Assembly (NCBI RefSeq): GCF_029167235.1
Contig: NZ_JARFTR010000141.1
Coordinates: 1-64,000 of the forward strand
Length of the DNA: 64,000 nt
DNA from: Kamptonema sp. UHCC 0994
GTDB taxonomy: Bacteria > Cyanobacteriota > Cyanobacteriia > Cyanobacteriales > Microcoleaceae
Direction: 5' to 3'
The notes beneath the pieces were generated by a model. The model saw only the letters and a program-made list of their open reading frames with translations. It searched no databases and was not told the DNA's origin. Each line of letters begins with the position of its first letter. Position 1 is the stretch's first letter. Positions 52,687 to 61,445 of the stretch are shown here, piece by piece. Both the position numbers and the translations under genes were made by a program.

Positions 52687-52700
52687 TCAGCGGTAGCTGA
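52687..52700 (-). promoter_or_regulatory. UANC-loop leader hairpin of the RecD-like helicase
   Basis: TCAGC-GGTA-GCTGA on the + strand (leftward loop UACC), 35 bases before the start. Leftward, TGTATAAATC abuts it, an extended -10-like element. Confidence 0.65.
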
Positions 52701-52881
52701 GATTTATACAAAAATTAATTAATGAGACGATAATAACAATAGTTTATTAGGTGTATTTTAGCTGTATTCAAGTTTTACATACTAAGAAGTTAGGTTAGAA
52801 AGGGCTTGAGTGTTGCATCAGGGAATAATTTAAGGTATGCTTGATTTCAATATCTTTCAGCCTGAGTAGCTTTAATCATAC

Positions 52882-55800
52882 ATGAACCGACAGGCCTTGG
52901 TAGTCGGGATTAACCGATATCCTTTTATCAAAAATTTGGAAAGACCCGCTTCTGATGCAGAGGCGATCGCGCATCTCCTAGAAACCTACGGCGGTTTTAA
53001 GGTGAGTCGGTTGCCGACTGGTATCGCTGATCAGAAATTCAAGGTCAATCCTAAACCTGGTAATGGAGAAGAAGATGTTAACATTAAGGTATTAGAAGAA
53101 GCAATCATCCAACTGTTCGCCATAGGAGAAAAAGATTGTCCTGATACAGCCTTGCTGTTTTTTGCTGGACACGGTTTGCGAAAACCGCGCGGATTAAAAG
53201 AAGGATTTTTAGCTACCAGTGATGCTTGCCCTAGAAAAGAATTATATGGTTTGGCTTTAAATTCACTGCGAGATATTTTACTAGAAAGTGATGTTAAACA
53301 GCAGATTATCTTGCTGGATTGTTGTCATAGTGGCCAATTTATCGACGTATTAAATAAAGCCGATCCAGGAAATGCAGGCAAAGTACGAGATCGCTGTTTT
53401 ATTGCTGCCTGTAGTGCTTCGGAAACTGCTTACGGCACTGGCAAACATGGCGTACTAACTAGCATTCTTTTACAAGGACTCGATCCGCAGCCGCGTCGAG
53501 TTAACGAGTGGATAGATAACCTTTTTTTAGCAGATTTCGTTAACCAACAAATACAAACTAATGAATACTGGCGAAACTTTCCTCAGCGTCCAGTTTTTAA
53601 CAATTCTGGCGGAGCAATTCAACTCATCCAGGGAGTAAAAATTGGTAACGAAGAAACAGTTAGTACGCGACAACCTGATATTTGTCCCTACAAAGGTTTG
53701 CAAGCGTTTGATTTTAACGAGACTGACCCCAAATATTTTTATGGTCGTACTGCATTAACTGGTGAGTTAATTGAAAAAGTAAGAACCGGGAGTTTTTTAG
53801 CAGTTCTCGGCCCTTCAGGAAGCGGTAAATCTTCTGTTGTGAGGGCAGGATTGCTTTATCAATTAAAATTAGGACAGCGACTTTTACAGAGCAAACAGTG
53901 GAAAATCTTGCCGGTGATTCGACCCGGAGAATATCCACTGCAAAGTTTAGCAGAAGCCTTTGCTGAAGGCAATAAAACTGCCTTACGCTGGCTTAAGGAT
54001 GCACTCAATCAAAATGTGGGTGTAGCACTACAAGAGTTTGTAGCAGATGTTGAAGCAGAACGGGTATTTTTGGTGATCGACCAATTTGAAGAAGCGTTTA
54101 CTTTGTGTCAAGGAACTGCAAAACAAGAGGCAGAACGTCAACAGTTTTTTGAGTGTTTATTAGGAGCATTAGATAGCACTGAAAATAAACTCTGTGTTGT
54201 TATTACTATGCGGGCAGATTTCTTGGGTAAGTGTGCCGAACAGGAATATGCCGGACTTGCGAAAAAGATTCAAGAGCATTTGGTGACAGTTACACCTATG
54301 ACTTTTGAGGAGTTGGATGAGGCGATTTGTGAACCAGCCAAACAGGTAGGCTTAGAAGTAGAACGTCGGTTAGTTACGCAGATGATTGTAGATGTGAAAG
54401 ATTCTGCGGGTAGTTTGCCACTATTGCAATTTTGTCTCACAGCACTTTGGCAGCAGTGGCATCAACAATGGCAACAAGGAAAGCCAGGATTACCTAATCA
54501 GCTTACTCTTAATTATTATAACGAATTAGGAGGTTTAAAGGGAACGTTAGAAAAACAAGCTAATAAAGTTTTTGAGAACTTATCAACAGCGCAACAGGAG
54601 ATAGCCAAGTGGATTTTTATCGAGTTAACGCAGTTGAGAGAAGATGCGGAGGATACTCGTCGGCAAGTTACGAAACATCAATTAGTAGAAATTTTTGGAA
54701 GGGGGGAATATTCAGAGGAGCTAGTTGAACAGGTAATTGGGATTTTAAATGATGAAAGAGCTAGGTTAATTATTACGAGCGATGAAAATGGGTTTCCGGT
54801 GGTTGATATTGTCCATGAAGCATTGATTCGACATTGGGATAAGTTGTGTGAGTGGGTGAATGTGGAGAGAGAAGCGATTAAACTTAAGCGGAATATTGAG
54901 CAAGCAGCGAAGGAGTGGGAGAACAATGGTAAGACTGAAGACTTGGCTTTTCTTTGGCAAGGCTCAAAACTGTATGCAGCAGAGAATTATGCGGGAAGTG
55001 TATCACTGTCGAATTTATCGCAAGAATTTATCGAAGCAAGTCAAAAACTTCGGGAAGGTAGCCTCAGAGAAAAAGAAGAACAGCTTGCTAAAGAAAAACA
55101 ACGCACTGCTGAATTACAACAGGCACTCACCGAATCTAAGTTGCGTGAGCAAGCGGCTAGAGTACAGAATTTGCTCACAGCACAACCAGTTGAGGCTTTA
55201 GTGCTGGCTATTCAAACGATGGGACTGAATTTAGATACTTTGCCTAAAAATGCTGCTGAAAATCCACTTCTATTTGCTGAGAAACTACTTGCTCCCGTTC
55301 TGTCTAGCCTCAAGATAGCGGTGGAAAAATTCAGAGAATCCATTACTTGCCGGGGACATGAGAAATTTGTTAGTTCAGTCACCTTTAGCCCTAATGGAAA
55401 GTTAATTGTTAGTGCCAGTAATGACAGAACTATACGCTTGTGGGATATCAATGGCTACCTCATCAATGAACCTTTCAGAGGACATGAAGATGCTGTCAAT
55501 TCAATCGCCTTTAATCCAGATGGAAAGTTAATTGTTAGTGGGAGCAGTGACAAAACTGTGCGCTTGTGGAGTCTTACGGGCAAACTTATCGCTACATTGG
55601 AAGGTCATGAAGATACTGTCAATTCAACCGCCTTTAATCCAGATGGAACGTTAATTGTTAGTGGGAGCAGTGACAAAACTATACGCTTGTGGGATATCAA
55701 TAGCCGCCTGATTAATCAACCCTTCAAAGGACATGAAGATACTGTCAATTCAATCGTCTTTAGTCCCGATGGAAATTTAATTGTTAGTGGAAGCAGTGAC

Positions 55801-56214
55801 AAAACTGTGCGCTTATGGAATCTTACGGGCAAACTTATTGCTACATTGGAAGGGCATAAGCGTACCGTTAGTTCTGTTGCTATCAATCCCGATGGGCAGT
55901 TAATTGTTAGTGGTAGTACCGACAGAACTGTGCGGATATGGGATCTCTTAGGCAACTCTATTGCTACATTGGAAGGCCATGAGGATGCTGTTAGTTCTAT
56001 AGCCATTAGTCCTAATGGGTTGTTGATTGTCAGTGGCAGTTATGACAACACTGTACGAGTATGGTTAGGTAGTTGGTGGGCATGGCTGCAAGTTGCCTGT
56101 AACAGATTGCGATACAACTCTATCTTTCAAAATCCTCAGACTGAGGTGGAAAAGCAAGCTTGCGAAACTTGTCGCAAGTATGTATGGGATAAAAAATACA
56201 CAATAAATATTTGA
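52882..56214 (+). CDS. caspase - STAND ATPase - WD40 protein
   Basis: 1110 residues. N-terminal caspase-like protease (1-250): H97 in FFAGHG and C148 in LDCCHSG, both intact. STAND-type ATPase (about 270-700): FYGRTALTGELIEKV, Walker A GPSGSGKS (310-317), VFLVIDQFEEAF as Walker B. A coiled coil (about 725-760, REKEEQLAKEKQRTAELQ) leads to six WD40 blades (about 820-1063) and a Cys-containing C-terminus (KQACETCRKYVWDK). Blades 2-4 are almost identical in DNA, a sign of recent duplication. Such proteins are proposed cyanobacterial conflict/cell-death switches: WD40 senses, STAND oligomerises, caspase acts. Confidence 0.92.
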   Translation: MNRQALVVGINRYPFIKNLERPASDAEAIAHLLETYGGFKVSRLPTGIADQKFKVNPKPGNGEEDVNIKVLEEAIIQLFAIGEKDCPDTALLFFAGHGLRKPRGLKEGFLATSDACPRKELYGLALNSLRDILLESDVKQQIILLDCCHSGQFIDVLNKADPGNAGKVRDRCFIAACSASETAYGTGKHGVLTSILLQGLDPQPRRVNEWIDNLFLADFVNQQIQTNEYWRNFPQRPVFNNSGGAIQLIQGVKIGNEETVSTRQPDICPYKGLQAFDFNETDPKYFYGRTALTGELIEKVRTGSFLAVLGPSGSGKSSVVRAGLLYQLKLGQRLLQSKQWKILPVIRPGEYPLQSLAEAFAEGNKTALRWLKDALNQNVGVALQEFVADVEAERVFLVIDQFEEAFTLCQGTAKQEAERQQFFECLLGALDSTENKLCVVITMRADFLGKCAEQEYAGLAKKIQEHLVTVTPMTFEELDEAICEPAKQVGLEVERRLVTQMIVDVKDSAGSLPLLQFCLTALWQQWHQQWQQGKPGLPNQLTLNYYNELGGLKGTLEKQANKVFENLSTAQQEIAKWIFIELTQLREDAEDTRRQVTKHQLVEIFGRGEYSEELVEQVIGILNDERARLIITSDENGFPVVDIVHEALIRHWDKLCEWVNVEREAIKLKRNIEQAAKEWENNGKTEDLAFLWQGSKLYAAENYAGSVSLSNLSQEFIEASQKLREGSLREKEEQLAKEKQRTAELQQALTESKLREQAARVQNLLTAQPVEALVLAIQTMGLNLDTLPKNAAENPLLFAEKLLAPVLSSLKIAVEKFRESITCRGHEKFVSSVTFSPNGKLIVSASNDRTIRLWDINGYLINEPFRGHEDAVNSIAFNPDGKLIVSGSSDKTVRLWSLTGKLIATLEGHEDTVNSTAFNPDGTLIVSGSSDKTIRLWDINSRLINQPFKGHEDTVNSIVFSPDGNLIVSGSSDKTVRLWNLTGKLIATLEGHKRTVSSVAINPDGQLIVSGSTDRTVRIWDLLGNSIATLEGHEDAVSSIAISPNGLLIVSGSYDNTVRVWLGSWWAWLQVACNRLRYNSIFQNPQTEVEKQACETCRKYVWDKKYTINI

Positions 56215-56279
56215 AAGTGGATACATCGATTAAGCGGGTGAGTTTTATCTTGGCATTCGTTGTGGTATCCATAGCAAAA

Positions 56280-56326
56280 GGAGAGCGATCGCGCTTGCTT
56301 CTGTTTCAGAAACGCGATCGCTCTCC
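56280..56326. terminator. HIP1-based hairpin between convergent genes
   Basis: GGAGAGCGATCGCG (56280-56293) and CGCGATCGCTCTCC (56313-56326) form a perfect 14-bp stem with a 19-base loop, between the WD40 gene and the small leftward gene. It could terminate both, but no T-run follows. Confidence 0.5.
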
Positions 56327-56350
56327 CTAACACAAATTCAACTAAACTTA

Positions 56351-56500
56351 TTAAGGGCAAGGAAAGTTGCCATCTTCACTCGGACACTTCTTAGCTTTTG
56401 CCACTTGAACCCCATTATTATGCTGCTGAACCGCTGCCAAAACAACCCCTTCCATTCCCAAAATGAACAGCAGCGAGACAAACAAATTTTTCCAATTCAT
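56351..56500 (-). CDS. small exported peptide (49 aa)
   Basis: A short gene: ATG at 56500 preceded by AAAGGAG with a 9-base spacer. Product: MNWKNLFVSLLFILGMEGVV, then LAA, a classical signal peptide, followed by a short mature part (VQQHNNGVQVAKAKKCPSED, GNFPCP) with two Cys. No family recognised. The two Cys could pair, suggesting a small stable periplasmic or extracellular peptide. It lies between two WD40 STAND genes. Confidence 0.65.
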   Translation of the reverse strand: MNWKNLFVSLLFILGMEGVVLAAVQQHNNGVQVAKAKKCPSEDGNFPCP

Positions 56501-56585
56501 AACTCGGTTCTCCTTTCAATTTAATTGTTTAATCAAGGGAGAAGCGAGGCGGTACCAACCTTAGCTTCCAAAACGTAAAAAACCT

Positions 56586-56840
56586 CTATCTAGGCATCAC
56601 CAGTAACGTAATTCCTACGCGACCAACAATGCAGACAGCTTGCTCAGGAATCAAAGTCACTTGGCACTCAACTTTGTAAAGTTGTGCTGGCCAATAAGTC
56701 CCCAAACACCGAACTCTCCCTGGCTGCACCGAAGAAATTGTTTCCTCAACAACTCCCTCAATCGCTTCCGAAAAGAGTTCTGGTTTGTCATTACTAAAAA
56801 ACATTCCTAACTCACCTAAAAACTCAATAGCTTGAGGCAT
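56586..56840 (-). CDS. small NfeD-like OB-fold protein
   Basis: 84 residues. The C-terminal half (GRVRCLGTYWPAQLYKVECQ, then PEQAVCIVGRVGITLLVMPR) resembles the C-terminal OB domain of NfeD proteins (G-V-x(3)-G-x-W-x-A ... G-x-V-x-V-x-x-x-G-x-x-L-x-V). The N-terminal half is helical and there is no membrane segment. Full NfeD proteins assist membrane-associated proteases; this stand-alone form is seen in cyanobacteria and its role is unknown. It is divergent to the HTH-NB-ARC gene. Confidence 0.6.
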   Translation of the reverse strand: MPQAIEFLGELGMFFSNDKPELFSEAIEGVVEETISSVQPGRVRCLGTYWPAQLYKVECQVTLIPEQAVCIVGRVGITLLVMPR

Positions 56841-56916
56841 TTAGCAACATTAATTAGCTGCTTTCACCTCAACAACCTCATTCTCAAACGGGCGTGAATT
56901 AGTTCTCACCAAAGAA

Positions 56917-56930
56917 ACGATCGCGATCGT
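56917..56930. promoter_or_regulatory. perfect 14-bp palindrome upstream of the NB-ARC gene
   Basis: ACGATCGCGATCGT, an overlapping double HIP1-type palindrome 72 bases before the ATG at 57002. Operator or chance HIP1 overlap; HIP1 abundance here makes chance plausible. Confidence 0.3.
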
Positions 56931-57001
56931 CAAAGATGTATCAAACTTGTGTAAAACTTCTGATTAGCCCTCTCAAACCACCACTTCCAGGGAGTTCCGC
57001 T

Positions 57002-60000
57002 ATGTCGCGATCGCTCCGAGTTGCACCGCCATTCATCCCGCAAGTCAAAACCGCCGCCCAGCGGACAGGTTGCCCCAGTCAAAAAGTTTTAGCAATGGAA
57101 CTGGGACTCTCTCGCCCCACCGTCAGCAACTTCCTCAACGGCAAACCCGTTGACTTCCTCAACTTCGTGGAAATTTGCGAAAAACTGGGGCTCGACTGGC
57201 AAGCGATCGCAGATATCGACGGCATCTCACAAAGTATCCCCACCCCGCCACCCCTAACTCACAAACGCCACGACTGGGGGGATGCTCCCGATGTCTCCTC
57301 TTTTCGCGGGCGCGACACCGAACGTGCTAACCTAGAGCGGTGGATCGTCCAAGATAATGCTCACTTAGTAGCTTTATTAGGCATGGGTGGCATTGGCAAA
57401 ACGGCATTATCAGTCCGTCTCGCCCAACAAATTTGCGATCGCTTCGAGTACGTTATTTGGCGCAGTCTCCGCAACGCCCCGCCCGCCTCGGAAACCTTAG
57501 CAACATTAATTAAATTCCTATCTCATCAAGAGCAAAAAGCAGATTTTCTAGCAACTTTTGAGGCGCAATTATCGCGACTAATGGAGTGTTTGCGAACCTC
57601 TCAATGTCTGATTATTTTGGATAATATCGAGTCAATTTTGCACAGCAGTGGTGGCGGATATCGAGACAACTGTGAAGGCTACGGCGAACTTTTCAAGCGA
57701 GTAGGAGAAACGCCCCATCGCAGTTGCCTTATCCTCACCAGTCGCGATAAATTGAGAGAATTAGCGACCCTCGAAGGTGAAACTCTACCCGTCCGTTCTT
57801 TGCCATTAAAAGGTTTGACAACTATCGAGGGGCAAGCCATTTTAAAACTCAAAGGGTTATCGCTTTCGGCGGCGAATCAAACTAAAGAATTGAGCGATCG
57901 CTGTGGTGGCAACCCCTTAATCTTAAAAATTGTCGCTGCAACTATTAAAGATTTATTTGATGGCAATATTGAGGAATTTCTCAAGCAAAAAACCATTGCC
58001 TTTGAGGATATTCGCACCCTGTTAGATGAGCAAATCAATCCCTTATCAGATATAGAAAAGCAGATTATGTACTGGTTGGCAATAGAAAGAGAGCCAGTTT
58101 CGACGCAAATTTTACAAGCAAATTTATTGCTATCTGTTGCACAACCGACCTTACTCACAGCTTTAAAGTGTTTAGTTCACCGTTCATTAATTGAAAAAAG
58201 TGATGGTAATTTTACTCTGCAACCCGTTGTCATGGAATACATGACAGAACGATTAATTGAGCAAATTTGCAGAGAAGTTACTGGGGGAGAAATTGCACTT
58301 TTTAACAGCTTTGCTTTAATGAAAGCCACTACTAAAGACTACATTCGAGCCGCGCAAACTCGTTTCATCGTTAAACCAATTACTGACAAATTCTTAACGA
58401 CTTTTGGCAACTTATCGAGAGTGGAACAGCAACTCAAACATATCTTATTACAACTACAGCAAAATTCAGCTTCCCAATCTGGCTATGCTGCGGGAAACAT
58501 TCTCAATTTCCTCGTCTATTTGCAATGCGATTTAACCGGATATAATTTTGCTAATCTCACTGTTTGGCAAGCTTTTCTCAGAGATGCCAATTTACATCAA
58601 GTTAACTTCGCCCATACTCATTTAGAAAACTCAATTTTTAGCGAAGCACTTAGCAGCATTTTCTCAGTAGTATTTAGCTCAGATGGTAAAATTTTAGCTA
58701 CAGCAGATTATACCGGAAAAATTCACCTTTGGCAAGTCAAAGACGGTCAAAAAGTTTTTACCTTTGAGGGAGAAGGTCAATATTTACGGCGGTCAATTGC
58801 CTTTAGTCCTAGCGGTGAAGTTTTAGCTAGTGGTGGCATTGAAGGAAGTGTACAACTGTGGGATATTAGCACAGGTGAATGTTTGAAAGCTTTGCAGGGA
58901 CACGCGGATTGGATCAATGCAGTTGCCTTTAGTATTGACGGCAAATTTATAGCTAGTGGTAGTAGCGATGGAACTATAAAATTATGGGAGATTGCAACTG
59001 GTGAATGCAGACAGACGTTGCAGGGACACGGGGATTGCGTTCATGCAGTTGCTTTTAGTTGTCGAGGCATTTTAGCCAGTGGTAGCCGAGATAATGAGAT
59101 CCGCTTATGGGATGGGTCATGTGGAGAGTGTATTGCTATTTTTCAAGGACATGAGAAGTCAGTTTATAGCGTTGCCTTTAGTCCTAACGGAGAATTTTTG
59201 GCAAGCAGCAGTGGGGATGGTTTAGTGAAGTTATGGAATGTGGAAAGTCGCCAATGCCAAGCGACTTTGCCAGGACATGACAATCTAGTTTTAACGGTAG
59301 CTTTTAGTTTTGATGGGGAAATTTTAGCCAGTGCTGGCTATGATAAAATAGTGAGATTATGGGACATCAGCGATGTTGAAAACTGCCGTATTGTTGCCTG
59401 TTTAGAGGGACATAAAAATTCGGTGCGTTCAGTTGCTTTTAGTCCGCGAGAGAGAGTTTTCGCCAGTGGCAGTGTTGATTATAGCGTCAAATTATGGAAT
59501 CTTCAAGAAGTAGAAAACAGCCGTGCAATTATTACTTTACAGGGATACACAACTTGGATTCGTGCGTTAGCATTTAGTTCCCAAGGTCAAATACTGGCAA
59601 CTGGTAGCAGCGATCGCCTTGTCCGGTTATGGGATGTTAATACTGGCAAGTGTTTGGCAACTTTATCAGGACATACAGATACTATCTTTTCAGTGGTATT
59701 TAGTTCTGATGGAAAAGTGCTTTTTAGTGGCAGTGGTGACGGTACGGTGAAGGTGTGGAATGTGGCAACGGGTAAGTGCTTAATGACATGGCAAGCGCAT
59801 CAGTATCGAGTGCAATCGGTGGCATTTAATCCTAATATAAACCAAGGGGAAATTTTAGCGAGTGGTGGTCGTGATTCTTGTGTAAGATTATGGGATGTAA
59901 GTAAAGGGAAGTGTTTGGCAACTTTTTCAGAGAATAATGAGCGAGTGAATGCAGTTGCTTTTAGTAATAATGGAGAGATTTTAGCCAGTGGTTTGTTTAA

Positions 60001-60538
60001 TGGAACAGTTAAGTTGTATGATGTTGGCACGGGTGAATGTCTGGGAATTTTACAGGAAAATTCTCGACCAATTCAGTCAATTGCTTTTAGTCCAGATGGT
60101 CGATTTTTAGCAACTGCCAGTATTGACAATTTGGTGCGTTTGTGGGATGTGAATACTTATCAATGTTGTGCTGTTTTGCCAGGGCATACTAATTGGGTGA
60201 ATGCCGTTGCTTTTCATCCTGAAGGGACTATTTTAGTGAGTAGCAGTGGTGATGGGACGGTGCGAGTTTGGGATGTTGCTACTTATGAATGTTTAGCGAT
60301 TTTGGCAGGACATAATAATTGGGTTTATGCGGTTGATTTTAGTGCGGATGGGTCAATGGTGGCGAGTGGGAGTGCGGATGAAACGATTAAGTTATGGGAT
60401 ACTAAAACCTGGGAATGTTTGAAAACGCTGCGAATTCCTAAACCTTATGAGGGGATGAATATTACTGGGGTAACGGGTTTATTGGAGGCAACAATGGCTA
60501 CACTTTTAGAGTTGGGGGCAGTGGAAAGTGGAAATTAA
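57002..60538 (+). CDS. HTH - NB-ARC - WD40 (14-blade) STAND protein
   Basis: 1178 residues from the ATG at 57002, set by AGGGAG 7 bases upstream. An N-terminal HTH (about 15-70, [20 protein letters not shown] ... [18 protein letters not shown]) is unusual as effector. NB-ARC ATPase: [14 protein letters not shown], Walker A GMGGIGKT (127-134), [10 protein letters not shown] as Walker [21 protein letters not shown]. An arm region to about 550 precedes 14 WD40 blades, enough for two seven-bladed propellers (residues about 570-1160). It likely senses through WD40 and may act on DNA through the HTH as transcription regulator. Cyanobacteria carry many such genes. Confidence 0.9.
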   Translation: MSRSLRVAPPFIPQVKTAAQRTGCPSQKVLAMELGLSRPTVSNFLNGKPVDFLNFVEICEKLGLDWQAIADIDGISQSIPTPPPLTHKRHDWGDAPDVSSFRGRDTERANLERWIVQDNAHLVALLGMGGIGKTALSVRLAQQICDRFEYVIWRSLRNAPPASETLATLIKFLSHQEQKADFLATFEAQLSRLMECLRTSQCLIILDNIESILHSSGGGYRDNCEGYGELFKRVGETPHRSCLILTSRDKLRELATLEGETLPVRSLPLKGLTTIEGQAILKLKGLSLSAANQTKELSDRCGGNPLILKIVAATIKDLFDGNIEEFLKQKTIAFEDIRTLLDEQINPLSDIEKQIMYWLAIEREPVSTQILQANLLLSVAQPTLLTALKCLVHRSLIEKSDGNFTLQPVVMEYMTERLIEQICREVTGGEIALFNSFALMKATTKDYIRAAQTRFIVKPITDKFLTTFGNLSRVEQQLKHILLQLQQNSASQSGYAAGNILNFLVYLQCDLTGYNFANLTVWQAFLRDANLHQVNFAHTHLENSIFSEALSSIFSVVFSSDGKILATADYTGKIHLWQVKDGQKVFTFEGEGQYLRRSIAFSPSGEVLASGGIEGSVQLWDISTGECLKALQGHADWINAVAFSIDGKFIASGSSDGTIKLWEIATGECRQTLQGHGDCVHAVAFSCRGILASGSRDNEIRLWDGSCGECIAIFQGHEKSVYSVAFSPNGEFLASSSGDGLVKLWNVESRQCQATLPGHDNLVLTVAFSFDGEILASAGYDKIVRLWDISDVENCRIVACLEGHKNSVRSVAFSPRERVFASGSVDYSVKLWNLQEVENSRAIITLQGYTTWIRALAFSSQGQILATGSSDRLVRLWDVNTGKCLATLSGHTDTIFSVVFSSDGKVLFSGSGDGTVKVWNVATGKCLMTWQAHQYRVQSVAFNPNINQGEILASGGRDSCVRLWDVSKGKCLATFSENNERVNAVAFSNNGEILASGLFNGTVKLYDVGTGECLGILQENSRPIQSIAFSPDGRFLATASIDNLVRLWDVNTYQCCAVLPGHTNWVNAVAFHPEGTILVSSSGDGTVRVWDVATYECLAILAGHNNWVYAVDFSADGSMVASGSADETIKLWDTKTWECLKTLRIPKPYEGMNITGVTGLLEATMATLLELGAVESGN

Positions 60539-60548
60539 AATTCCGGGT

Positions 60549-60635
60549 GATTAGAAATCGCGCAGCAACGCGGGCACACCAATAAATGGCGATTAGAAAT
60601 CGCGGCTACACAAACAAAGTCCGCCTACGCGGACT
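60549..60635. repeat. intergenic direct repeats and hairpin
   Basis: GATTAGAAATCGCG occurs at 60549-60562 and 60591-60604, followed by the hairpin AGTCCGC-CTAC-GCGGACT (60618-60635). This combination resembles highly repeated intergenic elements of filamentous cyanobacteria. Confidence 0.65.
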
Positions 60636-60682
60636 GGGAGAAAAAGGAGGTAATAAACATGGTTTTGGTAGTGGATAGGAGA

Positions 60683-61132
60683 TTAGGAAAAGAGGGGGTC
60701 TATTCGCCTTAGCCAGTTTAATTGTTGTGCGAAATTATTGGGGTTATTGGCTTTGAGGACTTTGACAGTAATTTGAATAATTTGCTGACCTTGAAATGGG
60801 GAATTATTGTCTGTATCGCCGCGTTGTTCTAGTTCGCCGCGAGTTAGCAAGGCTTCGGAAAGTTCTTTTTCATTGGGCAACCATTGGGAATTAAAGTTAT
60901 TAGTAGCATTTAATTGGTTGAGGGCTACTTGAAATAGTTGGTCGAGGCTGGTATTATCAGCAATAACAGGGATAAGACCGAGATAGATGAATTCCCAGTC
61001 ATCGGGATCGAGTTCGAGTTGTTCGCCAATTTCAAAAAGTTTTGTTCGTTGAGACTGAGTGAGAGGCTGTTCTAGGTTTTTGAGTGCTCGCAGGAGGGCG
61101 AGAAGGGTTTTGTCAGGGGAGGGAAGATTCAT
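60683..61132 (-). CDS. hypothetical protein
   Basis: 149 residues from the ATG at 61132 (MNLPSPDKTLL); a GTG at 61147 is the other choice. A helical N-terminal domain (LLALLRALKNLEQPLTQSQR ... LELDPDDWEFIYLGL) looks like the small helical adaptor or effector-associated domains common in cyanobacterial conflict loci, though I cannot place it in one. It is leftward, divergent from the caspase fragment at 61188 and directly downstream (convergent) of the STAND gene. Function unknown. Confidence 0.55.
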   Translation of the reverse strand: MNLPSPDKTLLALLRALKNLEQPLTQSQRTKLFEIGEQLELDPDDWEFIYLGLIPVIADNTSLDQLFQVALNQLNATNNFNSQWLPNEKELSEALLTRGELEQRGDTDNNSPFQGQQIIQITVKVLKANNPNNFAQQLNWLRRIDPLFS

Positions 61133-61187
61133 TGGGGGCGATCGCACTTACTTGGTATAATCAGATTCATCATAGTGGATGGGTGAC

Positions 61188-61412
61188 ATGAAGCGGCAAG
61201 CGTTGGTGGTTGGGATTAACAGATATCCGTTTCTCAAACAACATTTGGAATACGCGGCTGCTGATGCGGAGGAAATTGCCCGTTTACTCAGACAGTGCGG
61301 CCAGTTTGAGGTAAAAGTCCTTCCTGAAACCTACCAGGATGGGGCTATTCAGGTTGAGGAGAAGGGTTTGGTGAAAGGGGACACTCTACGAGAAGAAATC
61401 TCGAAACTATAA
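61188..61412 (+). pseudogene. truncated caspase-like gene (N-terminal fragment)
   Basis: 74 residues from the ATG at 61188. MKRQALVVGINRYPFLK, then YAAADAEEIARLLRQCGQFE, matches the start of the caspase domains at 52882 and 61446, but the frame stops after DTLREEISKL, before the catalytic His and Cys. Either a deletion relic of a second caspase gene or a short regulator. The intact-length paralogue begins 33 bases downstream. Confidence 0.7.
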
Positions 61413-61445
61413 ACATTTAAACTCCCAACAATAAGCTAAAAATCA

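Noticed and set aside
55400-60400. Regularly spaced repeats as a possible CRISPR array
   Set aside because: The periodicity of about 120 bases is coding WD40 repeats, not short direct repeats with unique spacers. No CRISPR array was seen anywhere.
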